DNA of 9,370 nucleotides. It comes from JBBSMX01 sp038232935. GTDB lineage: Bacteria; Bacteroidota; Rhodothermia; Rhodothermales; JANQRZ01. Below the pieces are notes generated by a model. The model saw only the letters and a program-made list of their open reading frames with translations. It had not been told where the DNA came from and searched no databases. Positions 1 to 8,521 of this stretch are shown piece by piece. The stretch covers positions 1 to 9,370 of the forward strand of contig JBBSMX010000157.1 in assembly GCA_038232935.1 (NCBI GenBank), in the 5' to 3' direction. Every line of letters begins with the position of its first letter. The stretch's first letter is position 1. The translations under genes were made by a program, and so were the position numbers.

Positions 1-156
1 CTCCCACGGGATGCCACTTCGGAGGACGAAGAGGATGCCGGTCAGCGCGGCGCGGTCAGGGACGCGAGGGCGCCCACCGCGTGGTTTCGGAGGCTCCGGT
101 GGGAGCAGCGGCTCGACGACGGCCCAGAGGTCGTCGGAGAGGAGGGGCTTGGCCAT
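1..156 (-). CDS. IS5-family transposase, N-terminal part (runs off left edge)
   Basis: The minus strand from the ATG at 156-154 reads MAKPLLSDDLWAVVEPLLPP, then a proline/arginine-rich stretch (PKPRGGRPRVPDR) and ALTGILFVLRSGIPWE at the window edge. This is the typical N-terminal helix-turn-helix region (DUF4096-like) of IS5-family DDE transposases, where the 'LxDDLWxxxxPLLP', 'GRPxxxDRxAL' and 'GIxxxLRxGxPW' blocks are characteristic. Exactly 52 codons are visible. The catalytic DDE domain lies outside the window, so it cannot be judged whether the enzyme is intact or split into two frames, as often happens in this family. The gene would cut and join the ends of its own element. It reads away from the copper genes at its right. 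Confidence 0.9.
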   Translation of the reverse strand, partial: MAKPLLSDDLWAVVEPLLPPEPPKPRGGRPRVPDRAALTGILFVLRSGIPWE

Positions 157-200
157 CCCGTTCAACTTCGGGAGCCGACGGGAGGTTTTGTTAGGCTGTC
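1..200 (-). mobile_element. IS5-family insertion sequence, transposase-proximal end
   Basis: The transposase start lies 44 bases inside a likely element end near position 200. Read on the minus strand, the end would begin GACAGCCTAACAAAACC, which resembles the short terminal inverted repeats of IS5-family elements. The bases just outside (201-203) are TTA, compatible with the TNA or TA target duplications of several IS5 groups. The other end is outside the window, so neither the inverted repeat nor the target duplication can be confirmed. The exact boundary is inferred. Confidence 0.6.
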
Positions 201-211
201 TTATTCACTTC

Positions 212-249
212 GCCCCTAACCCTCCCTGCTTGATTGCGGAGGGCGGGGC
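212..249 (+). promoter_or_regulatory. GC-rich dyad in front of the copper-binding gene
   Basis: GCCCC (212-216) and CCCTCC (220-225) pair with GGAGGG (238-243) and GGGGC (245-249). The result is an 11-bp interrupted stem with a small TAA/C internal loop and a 12-base apex. It sits about 30 bases before the chosen start of the copper-binding gene and just outside the insertion element. It has no T tract, so it does not look like a terminator. An operator for a copper-responsive repressor (CsoR operators are G/C-rich dyads) or a leader hairpin are both possible. No exact CueR or CsoR consensus was recognised. Confidence 0.35.
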
Positions 250-279
250 TTCTCCACTCATCTCTTGACGGCTCCTCTC

Positions 280-693
280 ATGCGTACCCAGAACATGATC
301 TCCACGCACCCCTCGACCACGGACCTCGGCGACGCCCTCGTGGCGTGTATCAACGCCTGCTTCGAGTGCGAGCAGTGCTGCACGACCTGTGCCGATGCCT
401 GCCTCCACGAGGACAACCCGGCGGACCTCGCGGCCTGCATCCGCACCAACCTCGACTGCGCCGATGTCTGCGCCGCGACGGGCCGCGTCCTCTCCCGGAT
501 CGGCGACGCGAACGCCTCGATCCTCCGCACCCAGCTCGAAGCCTGCAAGGGCGCCTGCAACGCCTGCGCCGACGAGTGCGCCGAGCATGAGGACATGCAC
601 GAGCACTGCCGCGTCTGTATGGACTGCTGCCGCACCTGCTCCGACGCCTGCGCCCAGCTCCTCCAGTCGATGGGGCAGCCGGCCGCCGCCTGA
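280..693 (+). CDS. Four-helix-bundle copper-binding protein (Csp/DUF326 type)
   Basis: This is a 137-residue protein with 20 cysteines, mostly spaced as CxxC, CxxxC and CC so that they line the same faces of helices: for example ACINACFECEQCC, then ACKGACNACADEC, then CRVCMDCCRTCSDAC near the C-terminus. This is the pattern of the copper storage proteins (Csp) and DUF326 relatives, whose four-helix bundles hold many Cu(I) ions through thiolates. There is no signal peptide or Tat motif, so a cytosolic, Csp3-like location is expected. The start was placed at the ATG at 280 because MRTQNMISTHP matches the usual opening of the family. An in-frame TTG at 265 and an ATG at 295 are alternatives. No clear Shine-Dalgarno sequence is present. 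A metal permease gene follows 69 bases downstream on the same strand, which supports a role in copper buffering. The metal itself is inferred from the family. Confidence 0.88.
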   Translation: MRTQNMISTHPSTTDLGDALVACINACFECEQCCTTCADACLHEDNPADLAACIRTNLDCADVCAATGRVLSRIGDANASILRTQLEACKGACNACADECAEHEDMHEHCRVCMDCCRTCSDACAQLLQSMGQPAAA

Positions 694-715
694 TCCGCTG
701 CGCCGGACCCACGGT

Positions 716-745
716 GGCTCGGCTGTCGCTACAGGCAGCCGGGCC
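716..745 (+). promoter_or_regulatory. Hairpin between copper-binding gene and permease gene
   Basis: In the 69-base gap, GGCTCGGCTG (716-725) pairs with CAGCCGGGCC (736-745) through ten base pairs, one of them a U·G that is only stable in plus-strand RNA. The loop is ten bases. A short TTTT run occurs at 756-759, but it is separated from the stem by C-rich sequence. It could therefore be a weak terminator, a processing or stability hairpin, or chance. It would allow more Csp than permease to be made from one transcript. Confidence 0.4.
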
Positions 746-762
746 GCCCTCCCCGTTTTCCC

Positions 763-1986
763 ATGCATGACGGCTCCTTCTTCGCGCTCTGGGGCGAGGC
801 CGCCCGCACCTCGCTCGGCTTCCTCTGGATGGCGCTGTGGGCGTTCGCGCTCGGCTACGTCATCTCGGCCATGATCCAGGTCTTCGTCACGCGCGAGCGG
901 ATGAAGCAGTCGATGGGCGAGGCCGGGGCGAAGAGCGTCGGGCTGGCGACGTTCTTCGGGTTCATCTCGTCGTCGTGTTCATTCGCCGCGCTCGCCACGA
1001 CGAAGTCGCTCTTCAAGAAAGGCGCGGGCCTCGTCCCTTCCCTCGCGTTCCTGCTCGCCTCGACGAACCTCGTGGTCGAGCTTGGGATCGTGATCGCGGT
1101 CTTCCTGGCGTGGCAGTTCGTCGTCGGTGAATACCTCGGCGGGCTCCTGCTGATCGGGATCGTGTGGCTCTACGTCCGCCTCACGAAGCCGGACGACCTC
1201 GTGGAGGAGGCGCGCGAGCACGTCGAGGAGGAGGACGGCGACGGCGAGGTGCCGGACTGGAAAGAGCTGATCCGGAGCCGCGAGGGGTGGGCCCGCGTCG
1301 GGCATCGCTACGCGATGGAATGGAAGATGGTGTGGAAGGATGTGACGTTCGGCTTCACCGTCGCGGGCATCATCGCGGCGTTCGTGCCGCCGTCGTTCTT
1401 CCAGACCCTCTTCGTCGGCGCGGGCTCGGACAGCCTGAGTTTTTTCGAGGTGCTGATCCAGACGCTCGTCGGGCCGGTCGCGGCGTTCTTCACGTTCATC
1501 GGCTCGATGGGCAACATCCCGCTCGCGGCGCTCCTCTTCGACAACGGCGTCTCGTTCGCGGGCGTGATGGCGTTCATCTTCTCCGACCTCGTCGTCTTCC
1601 CCGTCCTCCGCATCAACGCGAAATATTACGGATGGGCGATGGCGCTCTACATCCTCGGCGGACTCCTCCTCGCGCTCGTCGGCGCGGCGCTGCTGCTCCA
1701 TTACGGGTTCGCCCTCGCCGGGCTGCTGCCGGATACGGCGAGCCGGAGCGGGAGCGTGACGGACCAGACCTTCTTCTCGGTCGACTACAAGCTCTTCCTC
1801 AACGCCGCCTTCCTCGCCGTCAGCGGTGTGCTCCTCTGGCTCTGGCGCAGCACGGACGCCGAGACGTCGGGAGGTGAGATGGCCGACAAGGGCTGGATCG
1901 AGCGTGTACTGTTCTGGCTCGCCCTCGCCTCGTACGTCTGGCTCGCGGGCGGCCTCGTCGCGCTCCTCGTCACCGGCGGTGCGTGA
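763..1986 (+). CDS. Permease of the SO_0444 / ArsP (DUF318) family, probable Cu/Zn efflux
   Basis: This is a 407-residue polytopic membrane protein. Hydrophobic segments appear near residues 18-42, 60-85, 88-115 and 120-140. A highly charged cytosolic-type loop follows (about 143-182, with a run of Glu/Asp), and then further segments from about 195 to the C-terminus. Family hallmarks are FFGFISSSCSFAALATTKSL (about 64-83) followed by ASTNLVVELG, and in the second half GSMGNIPLAALLFDNG (247-262) followed by IFSDLVVFPVLRI. These are the two pseudo-repeats of the PF03773 permeases, including ArsP and the SO_0444 type implicated in Cu/Zn export. Cys72 in the SSSCSF motif is the only cysteine and a likely metal or thiol ligand. 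The start ATG at 763 has no clear Shine-Dalgarno sequence. Lying downstream of a Csp-type protein argues for copper over organoarsenical substrates, but the substrate is inferred. Confidence 0.85.
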   Translation: MHDGSFFALWGEAARTSLGFLWMALWAFALGYVISAMIQVFVTRERMKQSMGEAGAKSVGLATFFGFISSSCSFAALATTKSLFKKGAGLVPSLAFLLASTNLVVELGIVIAVFLAWQFVVGEYLGGLLLIGIVWLYVRLTKPDDLVEEAREHVEEEDGDGEVPDWKELIRSREGWARVGHRYAMEWKMVWKDVTFGFTVAGIIAAFVPPSFFQTLFVGAGSDSLSFFEVLIQTLVGPVAAFFTFIGSMGNIPLAALLFDNGVSFAGVMAFIFSDLVVFPVLRINAKYYGWAMALYILGGLLLALVGAALLLHYGFALAGLLPDTASRSGSVTDQTFFSVDYKLFLNAAFLAVSGVLLWLWRSTDAETSGGEMADKGWIERVLFWLALASYVWLAGGLVALLVTGGA

Positions 1987-1997
1987 TGCACGGGGGC

Positions 1998-2023
1998 GTA
2001 GGGACGCGTGCGCCGTGTCCTAG
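1998..2023. repeat. Degenerate palindromic unit A (GTAGGGAC type)
   Basis: GTAGGGAC (1998-2005) faces a right arm GCGCCGTGTCCTAG (2010-2023), which resembles the reverse complement of the left arm with one base missing. It begins 11 bases after the permease stop codon. It appears to be a decayed relative of the perfect 28-bp palindrome at 5246-5273. As an mRNA hairpin it could protect or end the copper transcript, though no T tract follows. Confidence 0.5.
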
Positions 2024-2040
2024 CGCCGGTGCCGCCTCCA

Positions 2041-2068
2041 TCGCGGGCAAGGCACGCCTTGCCCCTAC
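2041..2068. repeat. Palindromic unit B, 28 bp
   Basis: The core GGGCAAGGC (2045-2053) and GCCTTGCCC (2056-2064) form a nine-pair inverted repeat separated by two bases. The right end is CCCCTAC (2062-2068), the same type of terminus as in the unit at 5246-5273. The outer four bases of the left arm no longer match. The unit length of 28 bases is the same as in the perfect copy. It lies between the permease and the fusion gene, 18 bases beyond unit A. Confidence 0.6.
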
Positions 2069-2113
2069 GACCCCAAAGGGCGAGGCGTGTGCCGTAGCTT
2101 CGCCGCTCTTATT

Positions 2114-2148
2114 CCGTCCACCGTCCACCGTCCACCGTCCACCGTCCA
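2114..2148. repeat. Tandem heptanucleotide array, five CCGTCCA units
   Basis: Five uninterrupted identical copies of CCGTCCA run from 2114 to 2148, followed by a partial CC and a degenerate CCGCCCT-like remnant. The array ends nine bases before the GTG start of the fusion gene. Because the unit is seven bases long, any gain or loss by slipped-strand mispairing would shift the spacing between upstream promoter elements and the start codon. It is not within a recognised coding region: the same frame has a TAG at 2095-2097 and no start codon before 2158. Confidence 0.9.
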
Positions 2149-2157
2149 CCGCCCTCT

Positions 2158-5100
2158 GTGCCGACGCTCGCCACCGCCCGACCGCACTTCTCCCCCGCCG
2201 ACGCCGAGCGCCTCGCCCGCGAACACTTCGGCGTGGAGGCTTCGGCTTCAGCGCTTCCGAGCGACCGCGACCAGAACTTCCTGCTCCGCGTGGACGGTAC
2301 CGCGACGTGGGTGCTGAAGATCGCGAGCGCTGCCGAGGAACGGGTGGTGCTGGAGATGCAGGTCGAGATGATGGGGCGGCTTACCGCGTGCGGCGTGCCC
2401 TGTCCCCACGTTCGTGCGAGCACGACGGGCGCACCGATCCTCTCCGTCGAAGGGGACGACGGGCGGGTCCACCTCGCGTGGCTGGTGTCGTACCTCCCCG
2501 GCGTTCCGCTCGCCGAGGTCCGCCCGCACAGCCCCGGCCTCCTCCGCTCGCTCGGCCACACCCTCGGCCGTCTCGACGCTTGCCTCGCCGACTTCGACCA
2601 CGCCGCCGCGCACCGCGCGTTCGACTGGGAGCTAGGGCGCGCGCCGGAGGTGATCCGCCGCCACGTCGTCCACGTCCGCGAGCCTGAGCGACGGGCGCTC
2701 GTCGAGCGCTTTCTCGACCGGTTCGAGCGGGACACGATGCCCCTCCTCCCTGGCCTCCGCACAGGCGTCATCCACGGCGACGCCAACGATTACAACGTGC
2801 TCGTGAACCCGCCCACCACGCCGGAGCGCGAGGTCGTCGGGCTGATCGACTTCGGCGACGTGGTGCATTCGATTACCGTCGCCGAGCTTGCGATCAGTGC
2901 GGCGTACGCCATGCTCGACAAGCCGGACCCGCTGGCGACAGCGGCGCACGTCGCGGCGGGCTACCACGCGGCGTATCCACTGGAGGAGACCGAGTTGGAG
3001 GTGCTGTTCCCGCTCGTGACGATGCGACTGTGCCTGAGTGTGGCGATGTCGGCATTCCGCCAGGCGGCCGAGCCGGACGACGCGTACCTCACCATCAGCG
3101 AACGCCCGGCGTGGGACCTCCTCGAACGGCTCGACACGATCTCCCCGTGTTGGGCGCAGTATCGGCTCCGCGAAACGTGTGGGGATGAGCCGTGCCCCCA
3201 CGCGCCCGCCGTCGTCGCGTGGCTGACCGCGCACGCGGGCGAGATCGCCCCGGTCGTCGAGCCCGACCCACGCACGTCGCCCGTCGTCGTGTTCGACTTC
3301 AGCGTCGGCAGCACGGAGTGGGGAACGGATGCGCTCTCGACCCCGATGCTCGCCACCGATCTGATCGAGCGACGAATGCGCGAAGCGGGGGCTGTCGTCG
3401 GCGTCGGCCGCTACGACGAGGCGCGGCTCGTCTACACCGGCGCGCAGTTCCGGGCGGAGGGCGGCCCGCCGCGCACGATCCACATCGGACTCGACCTGTT
3501 CCAACCGGCCGGCGCGCCGGTCTTCGCCCCGCTTGACGGCACCGTCCACAGCTTCGCCGACAACGACCTCCCGCTCGACTACGGCTCGACGATCCTCCTC
3601 GAACATCGGCCCGATGGGTGCCCGCCGTTCTTCACGCTCTACGGCCACCTCAGCGCGGCGTCGCTCGAAGGGTTGGAAGAGGGCGATCCGGTGCGGAAGG
3701 GCCAGCCCTTCGCCACCCTCGGCGCACCGGATGAGAACGGCGGCTGGGCCCCGCACCTCCACTTCCAACTCATCACCGACCTCCTCGGCAAGCGTGGCGA
3801 CTTCCCCGGCGTCGGCGGGGCCGATGAACAGGCGGTGTGGCGGAGTCTCTGCCCGGATCCGAACCTGATCCTCCGGATTCCCGACGACGCGTTTCCGAAG
3901 CGCGGCCGAAACCGAGAGGAGATTCTCGGCGCCCGCCGCTCGCGACTCGGCCCATCGCTCAGCGTGTCGTACCGCCGACCGCTCCACATCGTGCGCGGAG
4001 CCGGTACCTATCTCTACGACGCGGACGGGCGGGCGTATCTCGACTGCGTCAACAACGTCTGCCACGTCGGGCACGCGCACCCGCGCGTCGTCGCGGCGGC
4101 GGCGCGACAGATGGCGGTGCTGAACACGAACACGCGGTACCTCCACGACCACATCGTCGACTACGCCGCGCGGATGACGGCGCTGCTGCCGGACCCGCTC
4201 TCGGTCTGCTTCTTCGTCAACAGCGGCAGCGAGGCGAACGACCTCGCCCTCCGCCTCGCCCGCGCCCACACCGGCGCACAGGGCGTGGTCGTGCTCGACG
4301 GTGCGTACCACGGCCACACCACGGCGCTCATCGAGATCAGCCCGTACAAGCACGATGGGCCGGGTGGCACAGGTGCTCCCGACTACGTCCACCCGGTCCC
4401 GATGCCCGACGTGTTTCGCGGACCGTATCGGGGCCCGGATGCCGGGGCACGCTACGCGGAGCACGTCGAACGCACCGTGGCGCACGCGCAGTGCGACGAC
4501 GGGAGCACTGCCGCATTCATCGCCGAATCGCTGCTGAGCTGCGGCGGACAGATCGTGCTGCCCGAGGGGTTTCTCGCAGCGGCGTACCGGCACGTCCGCG
4601 CCGTCGGTGGCGTCTGCATCGCCGACGAGGTGCAGGTCGGATTCGGGCGCGTCGGAAGCCACTGGTGGGGGTTTGAGACACAAAATGTGGTGCCGGACGT
4701 CGTCACGCTCGGCAAGCCCATCGGAAATGGGCACCCGCTCGCGGCCGTCGTGACGACGCCGGAGATCGCGGCCTCGTTCGCCAACGGGATGGAGTATTTC
4801 AACACGTACGGCGGCAACCCCGTCGCGTGCGCCGTCGGCCTCGCCGTGCTCGACGTGATCGAAGACGAGGGGCTGCGGGAGCACGCCCGCACGGTCGGCA
4901 ACTATCTGAAAGACCGGCTCGGCGTACTCCGCGACGGGCACGCTCTCGTGGGCGATGTGCGTGGCCTCGGTCTGTTCCTCGGCATCGAGCTCGTGCTGGA
5001 CCGCGAGACGTGCGCGCCGGCTCCCGAGCAGGCGGCCTACCTCGTCGAGCGGATGAAGGACCACGGCATCCTGCTCAGCACGGACGGCCCGCCCCACAAC

Positions 5101-5202
5101 GTCATCAAGATCAAGCCGCCGCTCCCGTTCGGGCAGGCTGAGGCCGACCGACTCGCCGACACCCTCGACCTCGTGCTCGCCGAAGATTTCCTTCAGGCTT
5201 GA
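2158..5202 (+). CDS. Three-domain fusion: APH-type kinase, M23 metallopeptidase, class III PLP phospho-lyase/aminotransferase
   Basis: This is a 1014-residue protein. Residues about 10-340 are an APH/hydroxylysine-kinase-like domain: VLKIA carries the ATP lysine, the catalytic loop is HGDANDYN (His206, Asp208, Asn213), and the metal-binding IDFGD has Asp231. Residues about 345-430 are an unassigned linker. Residues about 435-545 are an M23 (LytM-type) domain with HIGLD (His442, Asp446), YGHLS (His497) and HLH (His533, His535), so all zinc and catalytic ligands are present. Residues about 585-1014 are a class III aminotransferase fold: NSGSEAND (688-695), AYHGHT (716-721), ADEVQ with Asp823 for the PLP ring, and the Schiff-base lysine Lys853 in GKPIGNG. 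The PLP part is closest in character to AGXT2L1-type ammonia-phospholyases. Vertebrate counterparts of the two outer domains act in sequence on 5-hydroxylysine, and AGXT2L1 relatives also use phosphoethanolamine. The bacterial substrate and the peptidase role are unknown. GTG at 2158 is the first start after the in-frame TAG at 2095. There is no signal peptide. Confidence 0.9.
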   Translation: MPTLATARPHFSPADAERLAREHFGVEASASALPSDRDQNFLLRVDGTATWVLKIASAAEERVVLEMQVEMMGRLTACGVPCPHVRASTTGAPILSVEGDDGRVHLAWLVSYLPGVPLAEVRPHSPGLLRSLGHTLGRLDACLADFDHAAAHRAFDWELGRAPEVIRRHVVHVREPERRALVERFLDRFERDTMPLLPGLRTGVIHGDANDYNVLVNPPTTPEREVVGLIDFGDVVHSITVAELAISAAYAMLDKPDPLATAAHVAAGYHAAYPLEETELEVLFPLVTMRLCLSVAMSAFRQAAEPDDAYLTISERPAWDLLERLDTISPCWAQYRLRETCGDEPCPHAPAVVAWLTAHAGEIAPVVEPDPRTSPVVVFDFSVGSTEWGTDALSTPMLATDLIERRMREAGAVVGVGRYDEARLVYTGAQFRAEGGPPRTIHIGLDLFQPAGAPVFAPLDGTVHSFADNDLPLDYGSTILLEHRPDGCPPFFTLYGHLSAASLEGLEEGDPVRKGQPFATLGAPDENGGWAPHLHFQLITDLLGKRGDFPGVGGADEQAVWRSLCPDPNLILRIPDDAFPKRGRNREEILGARRSRLGPSLSVSYRRPLHIVRGAGTYLYDADGRAYLDCVNNVCHVGHAHPRVVAAAARQMAVLNTNTRYLHDHIVDYAARMTALLPDPLSVCFFVNSGSEANDLALRLARAHTGAQGVVVLDGAYHGHTTALIEISPYKHDGPGGTGAPDYVHPVPMPDVFRGPYRGPDAGARYAEHVERTVAHAQCDDGSTAAFIAESLLSCGGQIVLPEGFLAAAYRHVRAVGGVCIADEVQVGFGRVGSHWWGFETQNVVPDVVTLGKPIGNGHPLAAVVTTPEIAASFANGMEYFNTYGGNPVACAVGLAVLDVIEDEGLREHARTVGNYLKDRLGVLRDGHALVGDVRGLGLFLGIELVLDRETCAPAPEQAAYLVERMKDHGILLSTDGPPHNVIKIKPPLPFGQAEADRLADTLDLVLAEDFLQA

Positions 5203-5215
5203 AACGCCCCCGGTC

Positions 5216-5289
5216 GGCTGATTACGCTGCGATGAAAACATTGGCGTAGGGACATGGCGCGCCATGTCCCTACTACCACAGCATCAGCC
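5216..5289. repeat. Nested inverted repeats between convergent genes
   Basis: GGCTGAT (5216-5222), a TAC bulge, and GCTG (5226-5229) can pair with CAGCATCAGCC (5279-5289), giving an 11-bp outer stem. That stem encloses the perfect 28-bp palindrome at 5246-5273. The whole structure fills most of the 100-base gap between the stop codons of two converging genes. It may serve as a terminator in both directions although it lacks T tracts. The outer stem could also mark the insertion context of the inner repeat. Confidence 0.45.
5246..5273. repeat. Perfect 28-bp palindrome, unit C
   Basis: GTAGGGACATGGCG (5246-5259) is followed directly by its exact reverse complement (5260-5273), 14 bases per arm with no spacer and no mismatch. 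The ends match the partial copies at 1998-2023 and 2041-2068, so it looks like a member of a small dispersed palindromic repeat family. On either strand the RNA could fold into a long hairpin, which could end or protect the transcripts of the fusion gene and of the gene pair on the other strand. Confidence 0.85.
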
Positions 5290-5302
5290 ACGCGCGCCGT
5301 CG

Positions 5303-5887
5303 CTAAATCTCGCCCCGGCTGAGCCAGCGCGGCACGTCGGGCGACTCGTAGGCGGCGAGCGCGTCGAGGAGCACGGCGGGCGTCTCGGCGACGACCAGCA
5401 TCGCGCGGTACGTCGGCCGCACGAACCCTTCGGCGACGGCGTGGTCGACGAACGCGAGCAGCCCGTCGAAATAGCCCGCCACGTTGAGCAGGCCGACGGG
5501 CTGGCGGTGGATGCCGAGCTGCGCCCACGTCCACACCTCCATCAGCTCCTCCAGCGTCCCGAGTCCGCCCGGCAGCGCGACGAAGCCGTCCGCCAGCTCG
5601 GCCATCAGCGCCTTCCGCTCGTGCATCGTGTCGACTTTATGCAGCGCGGTGAGGCCCGTGTGGTCCACTTCGCGCGCCGCGAGCGCGTGCGGGATCACGC
5701 CGATCACCTCGCCGCCTGCCGCCAGCGCCGCGTCCGCCACGGCTCCCATCATTCCGACGCTCCCGCCGCCGGCCACGACGCCGATGCCACGCTCGGCGAG
5801 CAACCGGCCGGTGGCTCGTGCAGCCGCCGCGTACTCTGGCCGAACGCCGGTGCTGGAGCCGCAGTAGACACAGAGACGGTTCATCAT
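5303..5887 (-). CDS. LOG-family protein (nucleoside 5'-monophosphate phosphoribohydrolase, TIGR00730)
   Basis: This 194-residue, complete-length member of the lysine-decarboxylase-like LOG family opens with the Rossmann-type LCVYCGSS. It carries VVAGGGSVGMMG (37-48), MHERKALM (88-95) with the conserved Arg91/Lys92, and the signature PGGLGTLEE (106-114). Those residues form the phosphoribohydrolase active site, which splits a nucleoside monophosphate (cytokinin riboside 5'-phosphate or AMP in characterised members) into free base and ribose 5-phosphate. In bacteria without cytokinin signalling, nucleotide salvage or clean-up is more likely. 'Lysine decarboxylase' annotations for this family are misleading. 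Two ATGs are adjacent at the start (5887 and 5884) and either may be used. It begins 30 bases after leuS on the same strand with no evident promoter, so the two are probably co-transcribed. Confidence 0.9.
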   Translation of the reverse strand: MMNRLCVYCGSSTGVRPEYAAAARATGRLLAERGIGVVAGGGSVGMMGAVADAALAAGGEVIGVIPHALAAREVDHTGLTALHKVDTMHERKALMAELADGFVALPGGLGTLEELMEVWTWAQLGIHRQPVGLLNVAGYFDGLLAFVDHAVAEGFVRPTYRAMLVVAETPAVLLDALAAYESPDVPRWLSRGEI

Positions 5888-5917
5888 TGGGAGCGAGAGG
5901 TAGGGACGCAGTGGGCG

Positions 5918-8488
<2,571 letters not shown>

Positions 8489-8521
8489 CGGAGCGTCGAG
8501 GGTGGGATTCGAGAGGGGAGC

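Noticed and set aside
205..768. 187-codon minus-strand frame opposite the copper-binding gene
   Set aside because: It is antisense to a gene whose cysteine pattern is diagnostic, and it has no motif of its own.
2114..2148. Heptamer array as a CRISPR
   Set aside because: The units are only seven bases long and directly adjacent, with no spacers and no cas genes nearby.
1983..2687. 234-codon plus-strand frame beginning at the permease stop
   Set aside because: It reads through the palindromes and heptamers and then overlaps the fusion gene out of frame. The translation is Arg/Pro-rich noise.
2632..5265. 877-codon minus-strand reading frame opposite the fusion gene
   Set aside because: It is a mirror of the real gene in GC-rich DNA. 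The translation is Arg/Val/Glu/His-rich with no recognisable motif, while the plus strand has three clear domains.
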